A DNA stretch of 64,000 nucleotides from Liolophura sinensis (GCF_032854445.1 NC_088300.1:60674984-60738983), one strand, 5' to 3'. Counted from the stretch's first letter, positions 1-13,049 are shown. Translations and numbers: made by a program. The notes: a model not told the origin generated them from the letters alone.

Positions 1-90
1 GTACCATCCATTTTAAGATCAAAATACTTCACAATTAAACAAGCGAAGTTTCCAGACAGATTCCAAGCAGGAACGCTTCCACAATCAAAG
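1..90 (+). CDS. possible 3' part of an unidentified coding exon
   Basis: Frame 1 from the first base is open for 30 codons and ends in AAG directly before a strong donor, GTAAGT, at 91-96. The other two plus frames meet stops within about 50 bases. The translation begins VPSILRSKYF and ends GTLPQSK. I do not recognise the protein. The exon would be phase 0 at its 3' end, and its 5' end lies outside the window. I could not find a matching next exon downstream. It could equally be an untranslated exon or a chance donor. Confidence 0.25.
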
Positions 91-488
91 GTAAGTAACG
101 AATGCTCTCAAACAAAAAGGACAGCACATTTATATCAATTGTCAGAAAAGTCTTTATCTAATGGAAAGTATAACCGTATAGAGACGGTTGCAAGAGACTT
201 TCTCTGTCGATGTTATAAGCCGTTGGGTTCCAGTCAAACTTTCTATCCATCACTGTAATGGCATAATTTTCACAGGCTGGTGAGTTTCCTCCTCTTACTA
301 TTTCGTTTGGGTCGCAGGGTAGTGAAAATGCAAGTAAATGTCACCTTTATCTTAACCAAATCAGTGGATATGTATGGATAATTTTATATTAGAATCGATT
401 AGTTGCTTGCATGCTATAATGTTAAATCACATGTGTCTACATAGTTTGTTCGAAGTTTTAAAATTATTTTCCATAAAATTGAGTAGGG

Positions 489-762
489 TAGAGGAGAGGG
501 GGTGGGTGCTCCCTGGCCGAGATAGTTAGCGTGCCAGGACGGCGCATTGACCCAGGAACCTGTCACCGGTATAGTCGCTGTTTGTTCAAGTCCAGCTCAG
601 ATGGACTGCCTCTCTGGAGGTCTCCTTACAACTTGCGGATGGTCTTGAGTTTCCCCAGAGCTTTGCCCGGTTTCTACCCTCCATAATGCTGACCGCCATC
701 GTATAAGTGAAATATTCTTGAGTACGGCGTAAAACACTAATCAACTATATAAATAAATAAAA
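489..762 (+). repeat. SINE family A, near full length
   Basis: This tRNA-derived SINE has an A-box-like TGGCCGAGATAG at 514-525 and a B-box-like GTTCAAGTCC at 584-593. The body carries the GTTTCCCC...GCCCGGTTTC segment, followed by the conserved tail GTATAAGTGAAATATTCTTG and AAATAAATAAA. It is one of only a few plus-strand copies. A degenerate target duplication is possible, AAAATTGAGTAGGG at 475-488 against AAAACTGAGCGGG at 759-771. It is clearly diverged from the younger copy at 58840. Confidence 0.8.
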
Positions 763-971
763 CTGAGCGGGCATATTTCGAATTTTAACTGAAATAGTTA
801 ATTTGCTCGTGACTTGTCTCATGCTCTGAATGGTGTTTTGTTCACAGTGTATATATGACATTATATATCATTTGTCGGTATGTGACATGAATACTGGAAC
901 CAATATAGCCTTATACATGAAGCTATATACATCGCCTGAAACAGACACCGCATAATGAGTGTTTACAATCA

Positions 972-1265
972 TGTATGTATGTATGCTTGGTGTTTTAACG
1001 TCGAACTTAATAATTTTTCAGTCATATGACGACGAGGAGGTGTACATGTGTCTTCTTGTGTCCGGGTGAGTCCATGAATCCAAAGTGCTGCTGCCACTGA
1101 AGTATCATGCCGAGGACACCAGACATGACACCCCACCCAGCCACATTATACTCATATCGGGCCAGCCGGTCCTGTTTCCTTGTTCTAACCTCTCAGTGCT
1201 GAGCGTCAAGCAAGGCAGCAGCAAGTACCATTTTTAATGTCTAGTGTGACCCGACCCCGGGTGTG
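972..1265 (-). repeat. SINE family C, 5' truncated
   Basis: On the minus strand it ends in a short tail of CATA units and the block that reads TGCTTGGTGTTTTAACGTCG on plus. The body segments (CCACATTATACT, TCTCAGTGCTGAGCGTCAAG) match the copy at 62371-62745. The tRNA-like head is mostly missing. Confidence 0.75.
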
Positions 1266-4200
1266 CGCATAATGAGTGGCCTGGAGTTTACTTTGAAGGC
1301 CGAGAGTATACAAATGAAAAAATAAGTACATGTAACTTTTAGCGTGGAAGTATAAAGTCAGCAGAGCAAAGATACATTTCGGACCATGAAGCGCGTGGGT
1401 AGGGTGGGGGAGATTCTTCTTGTATACCATTTGTTCTGTACCAGTGCACCAAACCAACTTGGCTAAATGTAGGTGTATGAGCACGTTATAAACGCGATTT
1501 ATTTCGGATCCAATGCATGTAAACAGGTTCTGGCATCCTGAACTTGAAAAAATATGTACTTTTGCCGGCAATTTTCATGGTTGATATAATGAGGACAATC
1601 TCTTGTTATCTAGTAACACGCGAATGTTCCCTTAGGCCTTTCCATTCTATTTCGGGGAAAATTGCCTCAAGAAATAATTTAAGCTGTATTGTCGAGAAGC
1701 CATACAACTATATGTATTTTTCCAACAAGGACATTTATAAATGATCCTGTGAAGTTTGAAACCTAGTAATATCGTAACGCTAACTGTATATATACCTGGA
1801 AGCCAGCCGTCTCTGGTATAATGATAGAGTTCGTATGAATTCATCCATCGTCGTACCCTTCGTAGTTATTTACTGCATTGCTGTTTAATGCCAAACTTTG
1901 TAATTTTTTTTACCCATGTGCGATGGCCGTCGGTTTTATGGATGGAGGAAACTAAATTGCCCATTGCGGGGAAATCACCGGCCTTTGTTAAAGTCACCGG
2001 CCTATTGACGAACGATCGTACGTATGACGCACAGCCTTGCACGCCATATTGGTGGTCGTCAATTGGCACTGGAAACGGCCGAACCTTTGGAGCGAAGTCG
2101 ATGATAGAGGCACTCCGGATTCCTCAACACTACAGATATACTAGGAGATGAATTACTCTTAAAAAAAAAAAAAAAAAAGAAACATCGTGTCGTGCTCTGA
2201 AATGGCTATCTAGCTGATTCGCATACGATATTCTTACCTCATAACAATCGGTATATGGGACAACTTTCGGTGTCCGAAATAATTTATTCAGAGATGTTTG
2301 CTTGAGGTTTAACATCGCTATCAACATTGTTTCGATCATATCACGACTGTGACCACCTATAACTTGGCAGTGTTGATGCTTATACTTTTATAATCACTGG
2401 TAGGAAATGCGGACGACACAATAAATGACACCAAACCCTCACACCCAGCTGACATATGTCATTGCCGGATGAATGTCAAGTCTATGGAATCGAGAGATGC
2501 TTGGGAGCCGGACACCCTAACCTGTCAGCCTTCGCAGTCTGAATGATATATAACTACCATATCGATATGGATATTTGGACATACTTCTTACAACGCATGT
2601 GTCCGTCTCTATGCTCGCTTTACATCGCTGCCACCACTAGACAAGCTTGACCTTTGGAGCCTTTGAGACGCACGTAGGCTTGTTTTAACCCTCACCACTT
2701 GTGTCCTCGCGCGGAACTATTTAATCAGCATTCGTCAATAAAATTGTTTCAGGTTTTGGTTAGGATCCTGTTGTACATACTTTGGATAAAGAGAATGCAT
2801 ATGTACAAAGTATTATTAGAAACAAAGGTTGAGACGGATTGTTTGTGTTTTCTGATATCACTCCCCACCTCATCGCCGTGACCTCAGTGACCTCGGCGTT
2901 GTTCAAGATTCCTGTACAAAATTTGTTAGCGGTGGCAGTGCTGTAAGCCGAACATAAGGCACGACGCATGCGCTGTAAGGATGGCAATGTATTTAGCCGG
3001 ATAGATTAATTAGTCTGCACTATATCCCTTGTAACCTACTTCACTGAATTCTACACGTTGTACCTATAATCAATTAAGATCCACGTAGGTTATGTTATAG
3101 AAATCAGAAGAATCTGCATGGACAAAGCGTTGCACAGTATGAAAGACTATGAAACGCAGAGATAAATACAGAACAGCGATGACAGTGTGATTGTTAGCAA
3201 ACAGTAAAACGTAACCCATCAATCTCGGCCTCTCGTCCGTTACGGTTTTATTGTAACTGTTCACGCCTTCTTATGGTGCAAAAAAAATGGGCGTGCGAGG
3301 ACAACGATTAGAACAAATGGCAATGTGGTACCCCCATACTTCCTCAAAAGATAAATCAGACCTATAATCCATATGTGTGTGAGGTTTTTTTCTGGTTTTT
3401 TTCTGTTTTTTTTTTTTTTTTTTGTTTTTTTTTTTTTTGTTTTTTTTTTGACATTTAATTATTATGAATCATATTCGTTCTTTTTATGTGACTTCTCATG
3501 ACAGTTATCAGATAGGTTGTTTCGCCTATTCCTTGTCATTATGCTAACATTCCCCACGGTAGGGTTATATCCCCATGCAGTATAAACCCTTCTTAAATCC
3601 GAACATCTGTTCAGAGCCGACCCCTCCTTCTGAATTTCAAATACTTTCGATTTTCACCTTTCTTATCTACATGATTAGCTCTGAGGAACTGAGGAACAAC
3701 TATACACGCATGATTAATTCAGCATTCATGTAGCCCAATGAAACCAGTACGAACTGAATTCTCAGAACTAGAAACAAAGCCCCGGTAAGCCGGAAAGCAG
3801 GTTCCAAGCAGCCAACAGCGTGAAAGGTTCTTTGAATATAACATGTATCTTGTAAATCTGAAATGCTTCAATTAAAATAAAGCAATACAAACCTTGAATC
3901 AGTCTGAAAAAATGTCTACATACAAAAGAGATATCGGCACAAGGTTAATTGCTCCGCTGCGCCAAATGTATGATAATTTAATGTTTTCCATGCGACTTGG
4001 CTCGTCTGCTAGACTATTCTAGCCGCATACTTAGAGAATCTTACTTGTAAAGACGACATTCCTCCCCTTTGGGGGATGTAACATGCGATATACACACAGA
4101 AAGGTCCACACGGCTATTCACTTTTACTGAGCAGACGACAGCCTAAAGAAGCAATCGGCCTTCACATCTAGATAAAAAGAAATCCAAGGTGACAACGAAA

Positions 4201-4452
4201 AATAGCAAATTCTGTCTGAGAGCAAAGTATAGGTAATAAATTACCCTTATATTACAGACCATTTACATACATGCTTAAAAGTCTGTGACAAAGTACCAAA
4301 TTTACATTTTTGTTCCAAGTCATTTCACCATTATCACCCTTTTATAAGTCTAGAGGACTGCATGTTTCAGGAAAATTCCTAAGCTCAGTAAAATTTTTGA
4401 ATCGGTAGTTTTTTTTTTCAAAGTCCAGCATGGGTTGTTCTCCAAAAAGTCT
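1266..4452. other. non-coding stretch without a recognised gene
   Basis: I see no exon chain here. It holds a degenerate fragment at about 1918-2012 (GGATGGAGGAAAC...CACCGGCC, the old element type also seen at 26868), an A-run at 2161-2178 and a T-rich tract at 3385-3449. Open frames are short and overlap on both strands, as expected by chance. Confidence 0.5.
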
Positions 4453-4560
4453 CTAGATTTATTTATTTATTTGCTTGCTGTTTTACGACGTATTCTAGAA
4501 TATTTCGCTTATACGACGGCGCCCTGCATTATAGTCGAGGGAAACAGGGGAAAACCCACG
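4453..4560 (-). repeat. SINE family A fragment, diverged
   Basis: It starts with TTATTTATTTATTTG and then GTTTTACGACGTATTCTAGA, followed by ATTTCGCTTATACGACGGCG. These match the family A tail read on plus. The body decays after the GGGAAAACCCACG segment. Confidence 0.6.
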
Positions 4561-4735
4561 TCAAGAAAAATCTTAAGAAAACCACGACATAATCATATGT
4601 TATTTAAGCAAAACATCTTTCGTGAAACCGGGAAATTGTCTAGACCTTCGCTCTGGTCGCAGACAACCTGTTCTGGCTGCGGCTTTTATTTAATTGATTA
4701 GTGTTTAACGCGTGCTTTAAGACAACAGTTAAGTT

Positions 4736-4860
4736 AATGGCTGAAGGAAAGTGGAATGCCCGGAGTAAACAAACGACCTTCGCAAGGTATACCTGCTGCG
4801 GTTTTTGTCGGTTTTGCCAGGTACCTTTCGTCGGACACTCAGATTTCCTCCATCCACAAA
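4736..4860. repeat. degenerate old SINE-like element, partly in inverted arrangement
   Basis: AGGAAAGTGGAATGCCCGGA and ACGACCTTCGCAAGG resemble a dispersed element type that reads roughly GGAGGAAACCGGAGTGCCCGG...CCACCGACCTTCGGCAAG. The following GTACCTTTCGTCGGACACTC...TTTCCTCCATCC looks like the same type in the opposite orientation. The match is by eye and weak. Confidence 0.35.
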
Positions 4861-6388
4861 CTAAAGCTGACACACTCCTGAGTAAAATAAATTAGTTGGG
4901 CTTACCATCCAAATCTAATTCGGGCCGATTACGGGACTCGGTTGAGATGTGTATAGTCCGGTACTTGTCTTTGAATCATCGTTATTTCAGTCGAAGTCAC
5001 AGACAAGAAATTTTTGAAATTCACCCAGCATCGATGTTATATTGTGCCATTTATGATATTTGTGACGGATCCTTTTGGCACCACTTTATGGTCTTACATA
5101 AAGTTCATTTGTCTTCCATCAACGTGGCACTGAACTCGCTCTGGTTACATTTGGGGGATGTTAGAAACTTAGCTGCCAAAGTTCCATGGTTTATTCCGGA
5201 CACATATCGCCAACGTATATTTCAAATATTGTTTGTACATTATGCGAAAACGGCAAATAATCAATGTATCTATCCTTCCAAAGCCAAACCGGTGAAGAAG
5301 CGGGTTTTTCTAGGTCATCCTTGGTGTTTGTTGGTTTTGCTGAGTGTTGAACGTTGTTTTAGAAATGATGATGCCATTACTGATCATTATTGAGTACACT
5401 CTGCTCTAATTTGTTAATTTGAACAACGGTCAAGATTTTTTTTTTTTTTTTTTTTTTTTTTGCTATTGCAGCAGATTGTTCTATTGAATACAACACATCT
5501 TTTCTATTGATTTAACATAAACCATTCTATTAGACTAACGGGATTATGTTGAATATGACATAACATTGTGTTATCATAACAGAATACATTCTACCAACAG
5601 TCAGACAACAGGCCTACTGCTAAAATTAACGCACTACTTTTTGAGTTGATGCGAATGTCTGTTTCGAGGACTCAATCTACGAGTCCAGTGGATGGAGTAT
5701 TAGTTTACTCAGTTGACACGGTATTCTTACCTCGCTCTCTCTACCAGCCTTAAATTTGCTTCACACATACAGTTGTATGGTACCGCGCATTACAGGTGAA
5801 CAATCCACTTAGCGCGTCTTGACTAAGTAATATATCACTACCAAACCAACTTTACTTAAAATACAAGGGGAATAACTGCACCTGGAACAAAATGTGGAAC
5901 TTTCATGTATATATACAAAGCCTGTAGTTAGTTATGTCTGTCTAGAGGGTCAGTATTTACCCCAAAAGTGCTACCTCATTTCAAAGTCGTGTGAATAGTG
6001 AAATCGTGAGTGGGTACAGATAAATCGATATATACCTGATACGGTGGATATGTCAGTAATATTCCTAAAATCATGTATGACATAAAACATGCGCCTTAAT
6101 ACAAATCAAGAATGGAATTAACTGACTGTTACCCGACGTCGTCTTCGTTTTCGTAGTTTCTGTATTGTGAGCCGTTATTTTCATGTAGATTATAAGCCTT
6201 GGATTTTGGATTTTTCAGTCATATACTCTATACGCTGGTCAGTTTTATCGGTGGGGGAAGCCGTATTAAGTTTATTATAAACCCTCATCAATCGGCATGT
6301 ACCTCCTGGATTAAAGCAGTCGTCGAAACCGCGAATTCAAACCTGTTACCTCCATCGCCATGGGATGCTGCATATCTGGAATAAACTC
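4861..6388. other. non-coding stretch without a recognised gene
   Basis: It contains an uninterrupted frame at 4896-5393 (ATG-initiated part 4947-5393, 149 residues) that resembles no family I know, and a 26-base T-run at 5436-5461. There is a degenerate GGGGGAAGCC fragment near 6250-6310. No splice-linked exon chain is visible. Confidence 0.4.
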
Positions 6389-6450
6389 ATTTACTTATTT
6401 ATTTGATTTGTGTTTTTACACCGAACTCAAGAAATGTTCATTATACTACT
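6389..6450 (-). repeat. SINE family A tail fragment
   Basis: CTTATTTATTTGATTTGTGT and TTTTACACCGAACTCAAGAA match the family A tail read on plus. The body is not recognisable beyond it. Confidence 0.45.
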
Positions 6451-7215
6451 GACGTCCTTTACCATAGGCAAACTGCCTATCTGACAAACGTCTTGTCGTA
6501 ATGCCTCCACCGAACGGTGGTTTACAGGGCCACCTTACATAATTGAATCAAGTTTCGCTTTAATAGCCCAGAGGCAAGGAAAGTATGTGCATCGGGGGCT
6601 TTGCACTGCGATTTATAGGTCCCTACGGATCTTGATGATCCACTCAAAAGCGACGTCATTCGTCACGGGTTATACAGTGTATTGCAGATTTGTCAGTCAG
6701 CTGCATACGCACCGTCACATCTCTTGTAGCACGTGCGGAACTCCGAAGCAGACGACACCGTCTTTTCGTTTCGACCTACGCTGTTATGTGACATAGCTAT
6801 GTCTTGAGATCGTAACCTGTTCATTGACAGATATAGAGGCCACTCCATCGCATGTTAACCACACATTTTCACATCAGCAATATGCTTTCCAAGACCGAAT
6901 GTCTTCAAACACTGAAAAGATCCTGATTACTTCCACGCGATTACTTTTTTCCACTGCAATCCAAGTGTACATTAGAATCGATTCATTCGCTCGCCAGTTG
7001 TAAAGGTGTGCGGCGGCCTCAAAGATGAAGTCCCCTCAAGATCTACTTCTTGGTTTAGTAATATCAGAGAGGCTCAGTGAGTTTTAACGAGAATGAGGTT
7101 CGAGTTTGAAGCACTTAAAGCTGTGGTAAGCCTGAAATAAATGACGAGTTTAAATGAGTGACAGGCTCAAATCGCTTACAGAATCACGGCACTATTAATA
7201 TCATGTATGGGTCGT

Positions 7216-7550
7216 GACCTAGGAAAGCCAATCCTGTCCCAGGAAGGCTAGTTCTGACCTAGAAAAGATCATCCTGACCCAGGAAGCTAATCATGACTCA
7301 GGTAAGCTAATCCTGACACTGGTAAGGTAATGCTAACCTAGGAAAGATATTAATGACGTAGAAAAAAATGTTCCGGCCAAGGAAAGCTAGTCCTGACCAA
7401 GGGAAGATAATTTTGAATCAGGAAGGCTATAGTTAAGCTAACCCTGACCTAGGAAAGGTAATCCCTTACCGAGGTAAGCTAATCCTGACCCAGGAAAACT
7501 AGTTCTAAACCAGGTAAGCCAAACTATACCCATGTAAGCTAATTCTGACC
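7216..7550. repeat. minisatellite, about 20-bp degenerate unit
   Basis: Variants of GACCCAGGAAAGCTAATCCT repeat about fifteen times with substitutions and small indels. The core GACC(T/C)AGGAAAG...TAATCCT is visible throughout. Confidence 0.8.
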
Positions 7551-7671
7551 TGAAGATCGTTATCATTGCTACACTACAAACTTTTTTAATGGGTTAGTAC
7601 CTAAATATTGGGTAACAGCTGTTTGATTGCAACATCCTGATTAGCTCCAGCCTTGTCAGTCTGGTGGCGTA

Positions 7672-7808
7672 AAATCTGCCTGATAATATCAAGCTAGCCT
7701 GATGATATCATACTTGCCTGATGAGATCAAATATAACTGATGATATCAAGCCCATACCTGGTGATATCAAACCTATACCTGATGATATCAAGCCTTTCTG
7801 ATGATATA
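7672..7808. repeat. minisatellite, 19-22-bp unit
   Basis: About seven units of CCTGATGATATCAAGC with variable two- to six-base spacers such as CCATA or CTATA. It sits 120 bp after the previous minisatellite and shares no core with it. Confidence 0.8.
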
Positions 7809-10800
7809 TAATATATATGTCTTATTAGGTCAGGTTCGTACATGATAAACTCGATAACACATTGTGGGGAAGGACGTTTGTCCAGACAGTGTAATGAACG
7901 CCAATCACAGGCATATGCATTTGAGGTTGTTAGGTTTCTAAGATAAGCGGTTGTGGTTATCCCCCATGGTTACCAATTCTTGACTATCGAGTGTTCGCTT
8001 TAATTCGCACAGGACCTGATTTGGTTCACGTTCAACCTTCTTTCGCAAAATGAAAAAACGCGTCAGAAATGTCAGGACATATCCTGTGTAATGAAGCGTT
8101 GTGAAGCTGTCAACGACACACCAGACATATCCTTGGATCCACGTTGGCCTATATAAATGACGTGGCTTGAGGACTCGGTGAGCGCCGAGCAGCAGTTTCT
8201 GTTTTGTCTGCATACAGAGAAACACTACAAGTATGGAAGGGGATATAAGAGGTTCACAGACGTTACTATATCGACACTCTATTTGAAACTCAGGGAGTTC
8301 TGGGTTGGGAAAGCGTAGACTGGCTCAAACGCTTCCTTCTCTATATTGAGTTTTACATCAACTGTACAACATAAGTTAATGATTTATGTTTTATACATAA
8401 GATATACATTATGTCGTCAGTAGGTCGATCATACATCTATAATTAGCTTGAGATATTCCAGGCGATTGCGTGATCCGTGATACTTGTCCCCACACTGATA
8501 AGAACACAAACAGCATAACATCGAGCAAAACTAGGCATCCTTCGGATAACGCCATCCGATGAAGCCATTTTGCTAAACGCCACTTCCATACCACTGACCT
8601 AAGTGTACATTATACAATCAAAAAAAACCAAACAAAAAAAAACCCACAAAAAATCACGGAGAAATAATTTAAATCGTAACAGTCAAATAACAGCCATTTG
8701 TCTGGGGGGAAACACGAATTAAAAAATTATATTATTATGCATTTATATCAGAACATCGATCAAACTATCAAATATGCAAATAAATAAGCACGTCGATCAA
8801 CCAGATACAAAGAAATAAAACTTTTACATGTGATCAGACGAGAGGTCTAGTTAGAGGACAATATACATTTATTTGGAGAGAAATAAGACGAAACACCCGA
8901 AAATGACCATAACAAAGCGTTTCATTCCACTGGTGCAAGACGTCTCATCAAAAAAGAAATAAAAACCAATTACTTCATAATTCAGTGTTCTTTTCTTTAT
9001 ATTTGATTTCCCATTTTGTTTTGTTCAAAGCATTTCAAATGAACTACAAAGCAAGTAGTATATGTCCACTGGGTTTCAAATAGGACAAATTGTCCCGGGG
9101 ACCTTTAGACTGGATTCTTGCCTTCCACAAAGGGTTCCCTAGAATCGGAAGCGCAATGGGTTACAATTGACTTAAAATTTCCTCATCAAAACGAACCCCG
9201 GAATCAAAGCGTCTCCGATACAGACAGAAATTAGCCAAACGCGACTAACAAAAGGACTCACGTATGTGTCCAATTTCCTGTGTAAGAAGACGTTCACTAG
9301 TGAATACCCGTCAGCTGAAAATTAGTCCAAGACAACTGACCATACACCGTACGCGCTAATGTGATTAACCGACCCACAAAAAGGGAACAGTAACTGACCT
9401 TCACACTCCAGCTTCTATTATTTTGCTTTGGCCACTGCTTTTTTTTTGCGTGCAGGGGGAGGGATGGGGTAAATGAACATCACGCTCACAGCCAAGTGTC
9501 GCCTTAAACGTGCGTCGCTCGCCGGACAATAGGCCAGATATATCGAGCGAAAATAAAAGTTTAGCGTCGGCTTGTGTCCTCAACACCGATGAGAAACGTG
9601 ATTCAGTTGCTAAGACGATCGGTGTTCTTTCCGCTCCGCTCCTGGACTTCAGGAAGCTTATTTCCACCGTCTGTTGGGTAAGATTGGTCATAGACATGTG
9701 GATGGTCTACGCCAGTCTCTGGTTCTCTCTGATCAGGTTGATGAACAACGCATCTCCACGTAAGGCGGGCCCCTTCCTGATGAGACAGATAGCAAGCTGA
9801 TGAAAATGGCTGCGTTCCAACTACAAAAAAGGGCAAATAAAAGAGAACACAAGCTATAAAAGAAACGGTGCCTATAAGTCTGTACAATTGTTAAACGATT
9901 TCGTTCTAGGCGTACATTTCACAAATTATCATACCTTTTCAGGACTAATGTTTTTTACTTCCTTTTTTCTTGCACATGATTCTCAAAGAAAACTCGTTTA
10001 CAAAATATTGACGAGATCTCATGAAAGTCGACCAGACAAAACGAGGCAATAATTTAAAGGTAATTTGGAAAAGGCTCCAAATATATGCTGTTAATGTGTT
10101 CATTTGACGCGACAAGATAATGTCCAAAGCACAAAAAGCAATGCGCCATTACAAACAGAAAATTTAATTTGTTATTTATGCCAGTTTTACGACAGGCTTT
10201 TCGAGAAGAGGACACAGAAAACTAGTCAATAAGTGGATTCGAGCTCACTTTATCAAACGTTACTTCATACTTACATGTGCCAACGGCAATTTCAGTTGCC
10301 ATAATTAAAGCACCTGCCGGTTACTAGCCCCCTAAAATTTAAACCTGAGACATTTAATTAACTGATATCTATACCTGTATATTAGAGATAGATATTAGAG
10401 AATAGAGATGTAAACAGTTATACACCAAAACATAATGGCAATATATTTTCCGAAGACAGTTCCTTTATAATGCATATGTAATGCTTGACAGGACACGTTT
10501 GTCCATAACTGCGTACTGCGCTACACAAAACATATACTTTTCTTTATTCTTGTAACTTCATCATTAACACCCGAAAACGTTGTAATTCTACTGAAGCTGA
10601 AGTTCGGGACTACACTTTAATATTACCAATTTAAGGCCACCCAAATCGATGCTGTAAAGATGAATCTGACCATTTTAACCCTCCCACAGAGCATAATCAT
10701 GACTAGATGTAGATTTTGCCGGTATAAAAATCCAGACCTGTCCAGACTGTTAGGCATTACAAGTCTTGGCCGTAAGCGCTGTCAGTGCGTCTCATTCCAC

Positions 10801-11198
10801 GTTGCCTGCCGCTCAGCGCGGAATCTTGATTTCGTATATTATTCATTCAGATATGCCGACATCGTCTACCTGCCGCCAGGCTTGTCGTACAATAAATGAC
10901 AGCCGTGGATATGTATACATAACTGTGCGCGCAGCTTCCGGCGCAACTTGTTATTCAAGAGACCCTTCACAACGGTAACACCCGAACTTATCGAGACATC
11001 GGTTTACAGATGTTTGACTGCAACGAGCACTAGCAGATGTGGAAATCGCTGTCTGTCCTCATTATTCATATCCCATGTTTTAACATGAGACATGAACTTA
11101 ACAGGGTTTTGGGTACAGACGACTTTTCGCGAGGTGTCACAGTTATTGGGAGTTAGCGCTCATTTCAACGGTATCGGTAAAATGTTTAATATCCGATC
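7809..11198. other. non-coding stretch with a GC-richer patch
   Basis: No gene is recognised. A GC-richer patch at about 9420-9800 carries overlapping open frames on both strands and GT-type donors near 9680 and 9762, but no protein family is recognisable. A TATATAAA string at 8152-8159 precedes a short ATG frame at 8234, which is not supported by anything else. Confidence 0.4.
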
Positions 11199-11388
11199 TT
11201 TTAAAAGGTAGTGGTAAGATTCCAAGTCTTTCTCCAGATTGGCGTGGCCTATTCATGAATACTAATAAACATGTCAACACTGGAAGTAATTTTTTAGGGT
11301 TAGGGTTAGACGTGTTTCGTTAATACTCATGAATATGCCACGCCTACCTGGAGAATGGGTCTGAATCTTACTGCTACTCCTTTAAAAA
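11199..11388. mobile_element. foldback (MITE-like) inverted-repeat element
   Basis: The left arm at 11199-11265 and the right arm at 11320-11388 are imperfect reverse complements over roughly 67 bp. Both arms contain GTAAGATTC, TTCTCCAG, GGCGTGGC and TATTCATGA in mirrored order. The roughly 55-bp centre contains TTTAGGGTTAGGGTTAG. I saw no clear flanking duplication and no coding capacity. A non-autonomous DNA element or a decayed inverted duplication are both possible. Confidence 0.7.
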
Positions 11389-11576
11389 TGGACAACTCAC
11401 TTGAAGAGGGTCTTAGATGCAAGAAGACAATGACTTTTCTCGGAATGTCAATTATTGCGATTTGCGTTTATTTTAACGTTACATCCACGGACATGCATGC
11501 CGAAAATCAACTGGCTTAAGCAAGTGCCATAGCAAGTGATGTTACTAGCTTGTATGTGAAAAAAAGGATAGTGGGT

Positions 11577-11652
11577 ATCCTCCCACAGTAGTGCTGGACG
11601 CCGTCGTATAAGTGAACTATTCTTGGGTACGACGCAAAACACCAATCAAAAA
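11577..11652 (+). repeat. SINE family A, 3' fragment
   Basis: It starts within the body at CCTCCCACAG and runs through GCCGTCGTATAAGTGAACTA and the tail CACCAATCAAAAA. The head is absent. Confidence 0.7.
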
Positions 11653-13049
11653 CGGGATAGCGCTTTCAAGTAATTCTCGGGAAATACTGTTTGGTTGTCA
11701 TCCAAGAAAATCGCCGATTTAAAACTTGTATGTGTAAATGTTCTCCGAAGATTTAAAAACTGGGCGTTGAAATATTCAATATTAGGCATTGGTTCTTCAG
11801 AAAGGCACAGCGGTACATGTACAAATGTAACTCATCTTGCAAAATGACAAACGTTCAAAATGCGTTGTAGTTGTTGAACCTTTCCCGCCAAAAGTAACTT
11901 GTATGAACTGTGTAGTCTGTTGTTTATTCCTGTGTTTGCGATTACGTTTTGTGGGCAAACTGGTGACGTAGTACTCGTGTATTGCAAGAGAACAATGGTT
12001 AATCCGAGGATCCCACATGTAAGCACATCGTTCATTTGTTTTGTCTGGAATAAAAAAAAAACTTGCATGCGTCAACATCCATGCTGTGTGCAAATGGAAG
12101 CCATATCCATCCCAACTGTGCTGTCTTATACATATCAAAGGACTTACGCCAGACTGCTTTGTCTAAGGGATCAAATAATGTCGTGGATTAAAAAAGCCGA
12201 AATAAAAAAAACGCGCACGGGGCGCGTTGACCTGTAACCTTAGCTGTCAATATAGGGAGATTGCAGATAGATGATCAGCGATCCGAACACGAGCGTCCCT
12301 TTGGATCATCCACATAATGGCTGTTAACCTTCAGTAGATGACGAATGACGAGACGAATGGTTGATACATATACTCGCATAGGCCTATTGTCTCAGCTGAA
12401 ACGCCATATGCCACGAAGGTCCATGTCAGATGATCACTGAAGTCCAGGCTACCTGGAGGTAAAGTGATGTATTTAGGTCATGCAGCCTTACTAAGCCTTA
12501 CTAAGCCTTACTGAGATTTAATGGGTTCATGTTGTGCTCAATACTGGGTATATCTGATCGGTACGCTTTCGGATTCATACACTCAGTCTAAGGCATGGAA
12601 GGAAATTTTTCCCTTTTTGTAACGAATCATGCAGTGTCCCAATGTCGACTGATTTATATCTAGTTTTGCCAAGTATTGGAGTATGGCTTCTGACAGTCAC
12701 CCATCAGTTCACAGGACAGTAGTCCAATACCGTCGGCCAAATGTAACGGTCTGTTTGTTGGTCAAATGCAGTATGGTTGTTTCTATAAAAGGCAACATTT
12801 CTTGATATATATGCACTGACATGTTAACTGTCACACGAAAGAGCACATGATGTGAAGAAAGTAAGACACTTATCCAGAACACCAATGACGACATTCTAAA
12901 TAACTTGTATGAGATAACCGTCATTACAAAGATACAAACTCACACTTTGATAGTTCTCTTAATCTGGTCTCCACATTATTGTACACAAAGAGTAGGAACA
13001 GTTACGCATTGTCATCTAACTCAGTACTACCTTCAATGGAAGGTATCTC
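11653..13049. other. non-coding stretch without a recognised gene
   Basis: No exon or repeat family is recognised, apart from three short CCTTACTAAG units near 12483-12513. Open frames overlap on both strands. Confidence 0.4.

Noticed and set aside
4896-5393. Longest uninterrupted frame on plus (165 codons)
   Set aside because: It starts with TTG, the first ATG is at 4947, no family is recognisable and no splice or promoter context supports it. It is more likely a chance frame.
8152-8290. TATATAAA followed by a short ATG frame on plus
   Set aside because: The frame stops after 17 codons and TATA-like strings are common in this composition.
11292-11310. Interstitial telomere sequence
   Set aside because: Only about two and a half TTAGGG units, so it is too short to call as a telomeric tract; described only as part of the foldback loop.
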